Source: Erysipelotrichaceae bacterium | Lineage (GTDB): Bacteria; Bacillota_I; Bacilli_A; RFN20; CAG-449 | DNA: 64,000 nucleotides | Assembly: GCA_015059095.1 (NCBI GenBank) | Contig: SVBA01000007.1 | Coordinates: forward strand, 1 to 64,000 | Reading direction: 5' to 3' | Part shown: piece by piece, positions 1 through 7,331 of the stretch | How positions within the stretch are numbered: position 1 is the stretch's first letter | How the letters are laid out: each line of letters begins with the position of its first letter | Notes under the pieces: generated by a model | What the model saw: only the letters and a program-made list of their open reading frames with translations | Databases searched by the model: none | Told to the model about the DNA's origin: nothing | Position numbers and translations under genes: made by a program

Positions 1-6
1 ATTGTA

Positions 7-70
7 GACCCCATTAGATTCTACAGTTTTTTATTTTGTCGACCCCATAAAACCCCATCAGATTCTACAG
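7..70. repeat. Short degenerate repeats at left edge
   Basis: A 20-bp unit occurs at 7-26 and again, with two differences, at 51-70; a partial copy (GACCCCATAAA) lies at 41-51. The first unit sits in an inverted repeat, TGTAGA (3-8) and TCTACA (20-25), followed by a run of T, so it could also be a weak terminator. The right-hand copy overlaps the last codons and stop of the HTH gene that follows. The array may continue outside the window. What it is cannot be told from here; a transposon end or a small repeat array are both possible. Confidence 0.45.
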
Positions 71-259
71 AACCTTAATTTCGATTTCCTTATCCTTACA
101 TAATTTTATAATTGATAATACAATATCTCCACTTGGAATTGATGTTCCTGCTTCCCATCGATAAACCGATCTAGGAGCACAATCTAGTAATTCACTAAAT
201 TGTTCTGCTGTCATTCCTAATGACGCTCTTGCTTTTAATACAAATATTCTTGTGTTCAT
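65..259 (-). CDS. Small HTH DNA-binding protein (XRE-like)
   Basis: A 64-residue protein made almost only of a helix-turn-helix domain: the stretch TAEQFSELLDCAPRSVYRWE (residues 17-36) fits helices 2 and 3 of a Cro/CI-type fold, with SVYRWE in the recognition helix. A good ribosome site (AAAAGGGG) precedes the ATG. It probably binds DNA as a small repressor or accessory regulator. The C-terminus runs into the repeat at 51-70, so the present stop may have been created by that repeat. It stands alone, about 320 bp downstream of the AlbA_2 gene on the same strand. The target is unknown. Confidence 0.6.
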   Translation of the reverse strand: MNTRIFVLKARASLGMTAEQFSELLDCAPRSVYRWEAGTSIPSGDIVLSIIKLCKDKEIEIKVL

Positions 260-582
260 AATTTTCCCCTTTTCTATATTCTATCCACAACAGAAAAGCG
301 TCATATAAGACGTTAAATCAGTTGTAAATAAAATAAGAAACGTTCAAAGAAAATTTTTGAACATTTTTATTATAACACTATTTTCATTTATTGCAAGTTC
401 TAAAATTTAAGAATTCATTAGATAACATTTTATGATTTTTTGTTACATAATCATCTTTTTTATTACCTTTCCGTTCTTTCATGACTATCATTTTCCAATG
501 CTTAAATATGCTAAAACCATAGAAATGTTAACATCTTTTTCATTGTACTTTTTTATAATTTTTATTTCACAATATATAAAAG
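260..582. other. Intergenic region with palindrome and possible tiny ORF
   Basis: No convincing gene. An inverted repeat GTTCAAA/TTTGAAC (342-348 and 356-362, 7-nt spacer) lies about 85 bp upstream of the HTH gene and could be an operator. Just downstream of it (about 315-345, minus strand) GAACGTTTCTTATTTTATTT resembles part of the leader repeats at 2101 and 2769. A possible 35-codon minus-strand ORF (491-384), Lys/Asn-rich and beginning MIVMKERKG, has only a weak ribosome site and may be chance or a relic. Confidence 0.3.
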
Positions 583-2082
583 CTATAAGAAATCAAAAGA
601 ATTAATAATCCATTTGCCTTTTTTTTGTGAACCCTCACGATAAATAATTCCGTTTTCTCTCATTTTTTTAATACTATATTTTATAGTTCTCTCGCTTTTT
701 TTCAACTTTTTTGATAGTGCTTTTATTGTAATTGATGGATTCATTTTTATTTCATGGACTATTTCTGGTGCAATTTCTGGTGCAATTTCTGGTGCAATTT
801 CTGGTGCAATTTCTGGTGCAATTCTCTCATTCTTTATATAATTAGAATTATATAGAGTGACACTAAAATGTGTTTCATTTGCGTGGAACTCTACATGTTC
901 CTTATCATCATTAAATAAAACGTTTGTTCTATCTCTTATTTTATCTAATCCACTCCCACGTCTATCCATATAATTCATTCTTGCAAAAATATCTGCTAAT
1001 ATTGGATTTCTTCTAAAAGATGGAATTTTAATATTAGGAATAGTATCAATCATCATTCCAGAAACCATACCTCCTGGAGAAGTCACTACAATTCTATCAT
1101 CATAAATATCTACCGTAACTTCAGATCCGACTATAGTATATTGACGATGAATAACCGCATTTACAATCGTTTCACGAATGGCTATATCATCATAATCCGG
1201 CATTTCAATTCTACCCTTAGGCCCCTTTTTCCATTTCTTTTTATTATTTAGTTTTATAAAATTTAACGCAGAATCTAATATCCTTACTATGCTTCCACTA
1301 TATTCCGCATCATTAGATGCCTCTTCTAATGATGTTTTATCAATACCATTCCATCTAGTACAAAAGATTCTATTATGTCTATAAATATTTTGATCTGCCA
1401 TTAATACGCCCGCGTTAGTTAAGTTACCTTCCTTATTCATCAATGAAAACGAAATAAAATCATTTTCTGTAAATCTAGTATGAGTTTCTTCAAGAAATGT
1501 AGCTTCTAAATAAGAAAAAGAATAATCATTCTTCATTTTAGTTGTGATTATTGAATCATATGTTTTACTCTGACCTTTCAAAATTAGCTCCTCTAAAATG
1601 TATCTAGGCGCACTAATACTTTGATTTCCACTTCTATAATATACTTCTCTAATCCCATCAGCACAATAATAATATGGAGTCGATAAACCCGAAAAGACTT
1701 TTAATATTAAAAAAACTAAGTTGTTTTCAATATATGGCTCCAATATATAAGTAGGTACTGGAGAAATTCTAGAATTTATTAATTCAGATATCTTTTCACA
1801 CACATATTGAGGATTACTAATACCTACCAATTCTTTATTATCTGAAACCCCGAAAAATAAAGTACCACCTAATCCGTTACTAAAAGCAGATACTGTTTTA
1901 AGCCAACTTTTTGGCTTTTTAATTTCTAATTGCTCTTTAAAATCGTAATCTGTACATTCTGAGATTAATTTTAATAAAATGCTAGATTTATTAATTAGCA
2001 TATTATTTCCAATGCGTTTCATATATTTTGCATTACTTTCATCCAATTTTTTTATATCTTTTTTGTTATTTTCTTTCACCAC
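583..2082 (-). CDS. AlbA_2/Schlafen-type ATP-binding protein with C-terminal winged helix
   Basis: This is the family often annotated as RecG-like or AAA-4 putative DNA-binding protein. The N-terminal AlbA_2 (Schlafen-like) domain covers about residues 35-165 (FSNGLGGTLFFGVSDN). A GHKL-type HATPase_c_4 segment follows near 300-400, with IRETIVNAVIHRQY and RRGSGLDKI. Residues 421-441 are a perfect five-fold IAPE tandem repeat acting as linker, and the last ~55 residues form a winged helix (TIKALSKKLKKSERTIKYSI). It is probably a transcriptional regulator or nucleotide-sensing DNA-binding protein; it is not a helicase. Translation appears to start at GTG (two GTG codons in a row) 9-10 nt after AAGGAG. 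It follows the RelE-type gene but is separated from it by a terminator and a leader repeat. Confidence 0.75.
   Translation of the reverse strand: MVKENNKKDIKKLDESNAKYMKRIGNNMLINKSSILLKLISECTDYDFKEQLEIKKPKSWLKTVSAFSNGLGGTLFFGVSDNKELVGISNPQYVCEKISELINSRISPVPTYILEPYIENNLVFLILKVFSGLSTPYYYCADGIREVYYRSGNQSISAPRYILEELILKGQSKTYDSIITTKMKNDYSFSYLEATFLEETHTRFTENDFISFSLMNKEGNLTNAGVLMADQNIYRHNRIFCTRWNGIDKTSLEEASNDAEYSGSIVRILDSALNFIKLNNKKKWKKGPKGRIEMPDYDDIAIRETIVNAVIHRQYTIVGSEVTVDIYDDRIVVTSPGGMVSGMMIDTIPNIKIPSFRRNPILADIFARMNYMDRRGSGLDKIRDRTNVLFNDDKEHVEFHANETHFSVTLYNSNYIKNERIAPEIAPEIAPEIAPEIAPEIVHEIKMNPSITIKALSKKLKKSERTIKYSIKKMRENGIIYREGSQKKGKWIINSFDFL
761..820 (-). repeat. Five perfect 12-bp tandem repeats inside a gene
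   Basis: The unit ATTTCTGGTGCA (plus-strand reading) is repeated five times without a mismatch and encodes IAPE on the minus strand. Because the unit is 12 bp, changes in copy number keep the frame and only lengthen or shorten the hinge between the ATPase-like domain and the winged helix. Confidence 0.9.
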
Positions 2083-2100
2083 AAATAAATTCTCCTTACA

Positions 2101-2157
2101 TATAGTTAATACGCAAGAAATAAGAAAAGTTCTGTTTTAAATTTGTTTTTTCGTCAA
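2101..2157 (-). repeat. Leader repeat copy A, upstream of AlbA_2 gene
   Basis: On the minus strand this 57-bp segment carries AGAACTTTTCTTATTT and then CTTGCGTATTAA, ending just before the GGAG ribosome site of the AlbA_2 gene. It matches copy B (2769-2830) over nearly its whole length with a few short gaps. Both copies lie about 42 nt after a stop codon and directly after a terminator hairpin, so the shared piece looks like a promoter/5' leader that was duplicated. Confidence 0.6.
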
Positions 2158-2171
2158 TTTAATTATATGAC

Positions 2172-2196
2172 AAAAAAGTAGCGCTCCCGCACTACT
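2172..2196 (-). terminator. Terminator of the RelBE-type operon
   Basis: On the minus strand AGTAGTGC, GGGA loop, GCGCTACT (one G-U pair) is followed by TTTTTT. It lies 3 nt after the toxin stop. Confidence 0.75.
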
Positions 2197-2198
2197 AA

Positions 2199-2468
2199 TT
2201 ATAAATCATAAATATCTCTTCTATGTCCTATTCTTAATACTAAAACAATTAATTCTTCATTAATAATGTGACATATCAATCTATAATCTCCAATACGATA
2301 TCTCCATGCTCCTTTTAAATCACCTAGTAATGCTTTCCCATGAATAAATGGATTAGTTGTATTTTCTAAATTCTTTTTAATCCATCCTAAAATAAGTGCA
2401 GCAGTAGGTTTATCTAATTTTTCTAATGTTTTCAAAGCTTGTTTAGTAAATCTTACTTTATAAATCAT
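2199..2468 (-). CDS. RelE/ParE-family toxin
   Basis: An 89-residue member of the RelE/ParE superfamily: VRFTKQALKTLEKLD at the N-terminus, GDLKGAWRYRIGDYRLIC in the central beta-sheet, and VLVLRIGHRRDIYDL at the end. RelE-type members cut mRNA in the ribosomal A site; the GAWRYRIGDYRLI and GHRRDIY motifs are those of the RelE/YoeB-like branch and carry the basic/aromatic residues expected at the active site. The ATG overlaps the antitoxin stop (ATGA), which gives translational coupling. A terminator follows immediately. The target (mRNA cleavage or gyrase) cannot be settled from sequence alone, but RelE-type is more likely than ParE. Confidence 0.85.
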   Translation of the reverse strand: MIYKVRFTKQALKTLEKLDKPTAALILGWIKKNLENTTNPFIHGKALLGDLKGAWRYRIGDYRLICHIINEELIVLVLRIGHRRDIYDL

Positions 2469-2683
2469 AATCCTAATTTCTTTTCTACTTCAGATAAAGA
2501 ATAAGTTGTATTATCTTCTTTTAATTGGTTCATCGCATCTTTATAAGCTTTAATATCAAACTCATTCTCAATCTTTTCTAATACTGCTTGTCTTACTAAT
2601 TCAGATATTGATAATCCATTTATTTCAGCATACTTTTTAATTAATAAAGCATCTTGTTCACTTAATCTTAATGATATAGTCAT
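2465..2683 (-). CDS. RelB/DUF6290-type ribbon-helix-helix antitoxin
   Basis: A 72-residue antitoxin. MTISLRLSEQDALLIKKYAE is a typical ribbon-helix-helix start (beta strand then helix), followed by NGLSISELVRQAVLEKIE. The C-terminal half (about 45-72) is acidic and should wrap around the toxin. It is the first gene of a two-gene operon, with a strong AAAGGAGG ribosome site, and probably represses its own promoter through the tandem TTGTAATACA sites just upstream. Confidence 0.82.
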   Translation of the reverse strand: MTISLRLSEQDALLIKKYAEINGLSISELVRQAVLEKIENEFDIKAYKDAMNQLKEDNTTYSLSEVEKKLGL

Positions 2684-2695
2684 ACTTACCTCCTT

Positions 2696-2748
2696 TGTAT
2701 TACAATGTATTACAATATTATTATATGTAATTTTAATTTTATTAACAA
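2696..2748 (-). promoter_or_regulatory. Promoter and tandem operator of the toxin-antitoxin operon
   Basis: On the minus strand a -35 TTGTTA (2743-2748), a 17-bp spacer and a -10 TATAAT (2720-2725) form a strong sigma-A promoter. Two head-to-tail copies of TTGTAATACA (2706-2715 and 2696-2705) cover the predicted start site and run up to the ribosome site, as expected for sites bound by two ribbon-helix-helix dimers. Confidence 0.7.
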
Positions 2749-2768
2749 GTGTATTTTAATTCCTCCTA

Positions 2769-2830
2769 TATATTTAATACGCAAGTAAATAAGAAAAGTT
2801 CTAGTTTATATTTATTTTTTTATATGCCAA
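2769..2830 (-). repeat. Leader repeat copy B, before the toxin-antitoxin promoter
   Basis: Second copy of the segment at 2101-2157. It shares AGAACTTTTCTTATTT and CTTGCGTATTAA, and like copy A it is followed by an intact-looking ribosome site (AGGAGGAATT), but here no reading frame follows before the toxin-antitoxin promoter. This suggests that the relBE module was inserted between a leader and its former gene, or that the leader was duplicated. Confidence 0.55.
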
Positions 2831-2844
2831 ATTTAAGTTTTCAC

Positions 2845-2869
2845 CAAAAAAGTGCATTAATATGCACTT
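2845..2869 (-). terminator. Terminator of the peptidase gene
   Basis: Minus-strand stem AAGTGCAT/ATGCACTT with a four-base loop, followed by TTTTTT. Confidence 0.8.
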
Positions 2870-2872
2870 ATC

Positions 2873-3586
2873 TTAATAACTATAATTTTTAATACTATTA
2901 CAATCTTTAACCATTCCCTCTATTTTATCAATCATAGACTTAAGTTTCTTTAAATTAACATATTCGTTTTCTGAATGCGCACTATAATAACATACTGATA
3001 TATTACATATCGCTTTATTTAAAGAAGGTCCTAAATTTGATACATCAGAAAATGAGCCAACATTATAATCTAAATGATATTCATTTATTAAAAAGTTAAT
3101 AAACTCTTTATTACCACACCCATAAAATACAACTTCATTAAAACCTTTTCTATCTAATCCCATTAGATAAGGAGAGTCTTTAGTAATTTCTATTAATAAA
3201 TCTAAATGATTATCTATTAACTTTCTAACACCTACTCTACCTACTTCTTCTTTTTCAGTAAAGATAATATTAGGTCTATAACCTCTATCTAATAATTCTA
3301 AAATTACTAATACTCCACATCTATCATCTCCACCAATACCAGTTTTACAATAAACAGTATTTAAAAAAGATAATAATTTCTTTTCTTTATGATCAATATT
3401 AATAATAGGATGAATATCCATATGAGAAACTAAAGTAGCTTTATCTTTACCTTTAACTACAATTCCTCCATCTAAAAGATAGATACTATCTAAAGAATAA
3501 TATCTTTGTAATTCACTATATAAATAATTCTTTAATTCTTCTTCAGTTAAAATAACTAAAGATTGTAATCTATCTTTTATTTTCAT
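2873..3586 (-). CDS. M28/M42-like zinc aminopeptidase family protein
   Basis: A 237-residue cytoplasmic protein with the metal-ligand pattern of co-catalytic zinc peptidases: HMD (H55, D57), GGDDR (D87/D88), FTEKEEVG (E113/E114, general base and ligand), SFSDV (D181) and SAHSENE (H204). It lacks a signal peptide and the extra PDZ-like or dimerisation domain of longer M42 and M20 enzymes, so it is a minimal catalytic domain. It probably hydrolyses small peptides or N-acyl amino acids; the substrate is unknown. No clear ribosome site lies before the ATG. It is followed by a terminator and preceded by a lipoprotein gene on the same strand. Confidence 0.7.
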   Translation of the reverse strand: MKIKDRLQSLVILTEEELKNYLYSELQRYYSLDSIYLLDGGIVVKGKDKATLVSHMDIHPIINIDHKEKKLLSFLNTVYCKTGIGGDDRCGVLVILELLDRGYRPNIIFTEKEEVGRVGVRKLIDNHLDLLIEITKDSPYLMGLDRKGFNEVVFYGCGNKEFINFLINEYHLDYNVGSFSDVSNLGPSLNKAICNISVCYYSAHSENEYVNLKKLKSMIDKIEGMVKDCNSIKNYSY

Positions 3587-3650
3587 ATTTTTGTTATACG
3601 CCTTTTTATATTCAATTACACTACTCTAAATAAGCATTCTAAATTAATTA

Positions 3651-4799
3651 TTATCGAGAAACTTTTAAAAAGTTATAAACAATTATAGATTGATCAATAT
3701 TATTTTTCTCGTTTTTATAGTTAATAACCATATCATATGTACCCTCTTCAAAACGATAATTTAAACTCTCATTATATTTATAAGTTCTTTCTATAACTTG
3801 CCCTGTTTCAATAGTAAAATCTGCAACTGCATCCAATTCTCCCCATTGCTCATAAAATATCTCATTCCTTCCATTTTTAAAAATGACAGTTGCTCCATCC
3901 AAATACAACGTAGGATTAGTATAAGAAAAAGTTTTTCCTAAATAAGTCATTTTAACATCAATTGTAAAACAAGGCATCACATAAGCTTTTTCCAACAAAA
4001 CAGGAAAATAAATTGTATTTTCGTTAATAGTAATATCTACACTATATAGTTTACATTCTTTTGTAATATTTTTATTTTCAAATTCATATTTAGAAGTATT
4101 TAAAATTGGTGTATCAAAAAGATTTGTTGCTAAAGAATAATACTTACTATCCAACACACCATTACTTAAATCGTCTTCAATTGGTAAAATACCATCTGCA
4201 TTATAAATACACAGTACACCTTCATTATTCTCTTTAAAATAATTAACATTATCATAATCAGTAGCGGCAATATAAGTTTTTAACTTACTATCATATACTT
4301 TCAAAAACGAAGTACAGTAATAGTAATCCCCTCGATTTTTAAAACAATTTACCGCAGAATAAATTTCAATATGGCCATCATTATTAACATCTGAAATACC
4401 AATATGAGTGATACAATTATTATTTTCTTTACTTAAACTAAAAGGAGAAATTTCATACATTGAATCTTCATATTTTATAAAATAGAAAGAGATAGTTTCA
4501 TATTCCACACTAAACAAATCAATATTAGTCTTTTCCTTATCATCTTTAGAAATATGATTAAATATTTTATATTCACCAAATGTAGAAGAATAATCCAGAG
4601 AAAGACTTTCTAAATATTCTTCATAAGATTTAGTCAATGATTCAGAATTAACCTCTTCTTTTTCACACGGAAAAAAGGCATAATTACTACCTTTATAAAT
4701 ATCTTGATTAATATTATCACTCTGTCCATTATTTATAGGATTACCACATCCAATTAATGAAATAATAAGTGAACCAATTATTAAAATCTTTTTTTGCAT
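3651..4799 (-). CDS. Lipoprotein with EF-hand/VCBS-like loop
   Basis: A 382-residue surface lipoprotein with a short signal peptide and lipobox LIGC (Cys18). After a linker the protein is beta-rich. Residues around 135-145 read SDVNNDGHIEIYSAV, a DxNxDG-type calcium loop like those of VCBS/FG-GAP repeats. The C-terminal ~130 residues may be an Ig-like or beta-sandwich domain. I do not recognise the family. It lies 21 bp downstream of the 246-aa gene, so the two may be co-transcribed. Role unknown. Confidence 0.6.
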   Translation of the reverse strand: MQKKILIIGSLIISLIGCGNPINNGQSDNINQDIYKGSNYAFFPCEKEEVNSESLTKSYEEYLESLSLDYSSTFGEYKIFNHISKDDKEKTNIDLFSVEYETISFYFIKYEDSMYEISPFSLSKENNNCITHIGISDVNNDGHIEIYSAVNCFKNRGDYYYCTSFLKVYDSKLKTYIAATDYDNVNYFKENNEGVLCIYNADGILPIEDDLSNGVLDSKYYSLATNLFDTPILNTSKYEFENKNITKECKLYSVDITINENTIYFPVLLEKAYVMPCFTIDVKMTYLGKTFSYTNPTLYLDGATVIFKNGRNEIFYEQWGELDAVADFTIETGQVIERTYKYNESLNYRFEEGTYDMVINYKNEKNNIDQSIIVYNFLKVSR

Positions 4800-4820
4800 A
4801 TTTACCTCAAATATTAATAT

Positions 4821-5561
4821 CTACCAATCATTTTCTTCTTTTAAAATAAACTTCCATCTAAGTTTCTTAGCTTGAATATATTTATAATCTTTTACTTCAC
4901 TTTCTTTTAATCCATCTTCAGCATCATTTACCCAATAAATATGTTCTTTACCAATAACAACAGTAGAAGTAAAGATTCTATTAGAAGAATAAAAACCAAT
5001 ATTAAGATAAAGTCCATCTTCAAATTCTACTAAAACATCAAAAGGACCTTGAGAAGTAAATCTAATTTGTACTTTTGCACTCTTCCAAGGATCTATTTCA
5101 TCTGATACACCTTTAATCTCTACCCAATATTGATCATGGAATCCACCAGTATGATTCAGCATATTTTCTACATCATCTTCAGTAACAACTTCATTCCATT
5201 TATCTGGATTTATAGTAGAATTCATTTCTATAGCCTTTTTAACAAACTCTTCAGGAACTTCTTTACCTAATTCAATATTTCTTAAATAATCAGGATCTTT
5301 AATAATCCAAGGATAACCAACTAAATGTTCTGCGATTCCCTTTTGTAAAGTTAAATCACATTGAGGAATAAAACCAGACTCACGTTCATCAATTAAACCA
5401 ACTTGTCTATGTCCATAACCATTATCTCCAAATATTGGAACCATATCAAATTTATTATCAATAGGATCATATACTACATAATGATTTCTATAAAAAACCT
5501 CAAAATGTGCAAAAACATAAGAATAATAAGTCTTTCCTTGATATTGAACTCTAGCAATCAT
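4821..5561 (-). CDS. Hypothetical protein, 246 aa
   Basis: Not recognised. Soluble and rich in aromatic and acidic residues, with no signal peptide. The middle contains GGFHDQYW, then an AKVQIRFTSQGPFDVLVEFE beta segment; this FHD-plus-beta-sheet arrangement recalls small immunity-type or DUF domains, but I would not assign one. The start is fixed by CAGGAGG 7 nt before ATG. It precedes the lipoprotein gene by 21 bp. Confidence 0.5.
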   Translation of the reverse strand: MIARVQYQGKTYYSYVFAHFEVFYRNHYVVYDPIDNKFDMVPIFGDNGYGHRQVGLIDERESGFIPQCDLTLQKGIAEHLVGYPWIIKDPDYLRNIELGKEVPEEFVKKAIEMNSTINPDKWNEVVTEDDVENMLNHTGGFHDQYWVEIKGVSDEIDPWKSAKVQIRFTSQGPFDVLVEFEDGLYLNIGFYSSNRIFTSTVVIGKEHIYWVNDAEDGLKESEVKDYKYIQAKKLRWKFILKEENDW

Positions 5562-5640
5562 ACAATTGTCCTCCTGTTATTAAAATCATTATAACATCTA
5601 GAAATAATATTTGTTAATTATTCCAGAAATAATTATTAAA

Positions 5641-5679
5641 GTAAAAGTCCGCAAAAATAATGCTTTTGCGGATTTTTAC
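5641..5679. terminator. Long hairpin, possible terminator
   Basis: A 16-bp stem (5641-5656 with 5664-5679) that has one G-U pair on the plus-strand RNA and one mismatch on the minus-strand RNA. It separates the TnpB relic from the 246-aa gene and could end transcripts coming from the relic, or be part of the element's flank. Confidence 0.5.
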
Positions 5680-5710
5680 TATAAAAATTTACTTTTTACT
5701 CATCTAATTC

Positions 5711-5850
5711 TTGAACCTCTCATATCTAAAGACACAAGATTCTTGCTTCAGAGAATAACTAAGGCTATTCTCTCCACAAGCGTAACTTCGGGTAATTCCT
5801 ACCCTAGATATATTTGATTATTTAATTATGATTTTGTCCATAACGTAAAA
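5711..5850 (-). ncRNA. Putative TnpB omega-RNA and IS200/IS605-type right end
   Basis: On the minus strand, the sequence from the end of the TnpB relic holds three hairpins in a row: GGGTA/TACCC (5790-5804), GAGAATA/TATTCTC (5751-5772), and a weaker stem that closes just before GGTTCAA (5711-5717). Reading GAAGCAAGAA...AGGTTCAA, the last part looks like the end of IS200/IS605-family elements, where the guide begins right after the TTCAA-type end. The presumed guide would be the flank starting at about 5710 and running down. Assignment is by resemblance to known omega-RNAs; the 5' boundary is approximate. Confidence 0.55.
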
Positions 5851-6007
5851 TATTTAAAGATGCATTATAATCTCTATCTATCTTTAAAGAACAATATGGA
5901 CATTGATATATTCTAGAATCTTTTACTTCATAAGTATTATTACATCTAGAACATGTTTTACTTGATGGATAATACCTATCTATTTTATGTATTTGTTTTT
6001 CATACAT
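5822..6007 (-). pseudogene. TnpB (OrfB, IS200/IS605 family) 3' relic
   Basis: The 61 residues are the C-terminal end of a TnpB RNA-guided nuclease: IDRYYPSSKTCSRC with the first CxxC of the zinc ribbon, YQCPYC with the second, then KIDRDYNASLNILRYG, which carries the last RuvC aspartate. A full TnpB has about 370-400 residues, so about 300 (wedge/REC, RuvC-I and II) are missing. The readable TnpB frame can be followed a few codons upstream (IKSKMYEKQ) to the stop of the ATPase gene 8 bp away, so the break lies there. It cannot be an active nuclease. The first Met is internal to the original gene. Confidence 0.85.
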
Positions 6008-6015
6008 CTTTGATT

Positions 6016-7233
6016 TTATTCGTCAATAAAAGGAATCGCTCCAAATCTACCATTCAAATAGTTTTTTCCAAAACTCAAATCATTTCTAATATTTTCTTCT
6101 TTAAAATCATATAAAGAAAAAATACTAGACTTTTGATTAATCTTTTCAACAAACCAAATCTCATCTCTTCTTAAATCGCTTGAATCTAAACAAATTAAGT
6201 TATGTGAAGTAAATACTAGTTGTGCTCCTGTAGAATTAACTGACTTATTCGAATAATTATTAATAATATATCTTAAAATTAAAGGATGCAATTTAGAGTC
6301 CAATTCATCTATAAATAATATTGCTCCTCTAGATAAAGAATCAATCATAAACACGCTGAAAATTAGCATTTTCTTACTACCACAAGACTCTAAATTAAAA
6401 GGTACAGTAATATAGTTACCTTCACTATCATAATGAACAGAATCAATTACATAAGTTTCTTCAAAATTTTTATTTAATTCTTTTCTAATTTCAATTCTGA
6501 CTATAGACGAATCTATATTATGTAGTAAATTACTCACATTTTCTTGCAATGATTTATCTAAATATAATCTCTTAATTACATTTTGCATTTTATTAGAATC
6601 AATATCCCATTCACTCGAATTAGAATAATTCATAACATAACACTTCTCTAGCAAATAAGTATATACAAAAGAGAACATTACATTACCCCTTTTAGAAATA
6701 TTAGTCAAAAGTAATTCCTTGTTAGATGATAATGAATTAACAAATTCTAACTCTTTCTTTTCTTTAGAGTTCAAAATATCAGTCTTAATGTATTCACCAT
6801 TTTCACGGTAGAATAAACACCTTTCTTTCAATTTCCTAGTTTTAGAAAAAACTTTCGAAAAGAGCCATTCCTCTTCAATTTTATCTTTATAAATTACAAA
6901 ACCATATCTATATTCTTTATTGTCATTTTTATCGACTACTGAAATTTCAAATTCAGTAGGGGAATTAACTAAAATAGTATCAAAAATATATGGTTTCGAA
7001 TACATCAAATCATTATATTTACCAATTACCAAATTACGAAAAAAATCAAAAGACTCTATGTAATTAGACTTACCAGATCCATTTGCACCAAAGATTGCAC
7101 ATAAAGGCAATACACTAGTACCATTAACCTCAATTAATGTTGAACCATGTTCTTTAATTGAAGATGCAACCATACTAATTTTCGAATTTTCAACAAATGA
7201 TTTATAGTTTTTAATATTAAATTCTAATAACAT
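6016..7233 (-). CDS. AAA15-family ATPase (AbiLii/OLD-like, SMC-type ABC fold)
   Basis: A 405-residue stand-alone ATPase related to the abortive-infection/RloA-type and OLD ATPases. It has an N-terminal MLLEFNIKNYKSF strand, Walker A GANGSGKS (49-56), a signature-like LESCGSKKML (281-290), Walker B ILFIDELD (305-312) and the switch His of LVFTSHNL (H344). It ends with YLNGRFGAIPFID, as usual for the family, so it is complete. An upstream in-frame ATG (7272) lacks a ribosome site; the chosen ATG has GAAGGTG. It follows the phosphoesterase genes by ~100 bp, with TGTATAAT at 7277-7284 as a possible own promoter. Relatives act in phage defence with an effector gene next door; here the next gene is the TnpB relic. 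Confidence 0.8.
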   Translation of the reverse strand: MLLEFNIKNYKSFVENSKISMVASSIKEHGSTLIEVNGTSVLPLCAIFGANGSGKSNYIESFDFFRNLVIGKYNDLMYSKPYIFDTILVNSPTEFEISVVDKNDNKEYRYGFVIYKDKIEEEWLFSKVFSKTRKLKERCLFYRENGEYIKTDILNSKEKKELEFVNSLSSNKELLLTNISKRGNVMFSFVYTYLLEKCYVMNYSNSSEWDIDSNKMQNVIKRLYLDKSLQENVSNLLHNIDSSIVRIEIRKELNKNFEETYVIDSVHYDSEGNYITVPFNLESCGSKKMLIFSVFMIDSLSRGAILFIDELDSKLHPLILRYIINNYSNKSVNSTGAQLVFTSHNLICLDSSDLRRDEIWFVEKINQKSSIFSLYDFKEENIRNDLSFGKNYLNGRFGAIPFIDE

Positions 7234-7331
7234 AAAACACCTTCTTTCTAATACTAGAATATCACATTTCAAAAAAATTATACATGTTTTTGAGTTTTTT
7301 TCTCATTTTTAGTAATATTTTTTTGATTTTA

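Noticed and set aside
761-820. Short tandem repeat as a CRISPR array
   Set aside because: No spacers; it is an in-frame coding microsatellite.
583-2082. AlbA_2 protein as RecG helicase
   Set aside because: No DEAD/DEAH or helicase motifs; the name is a common database carry-over.
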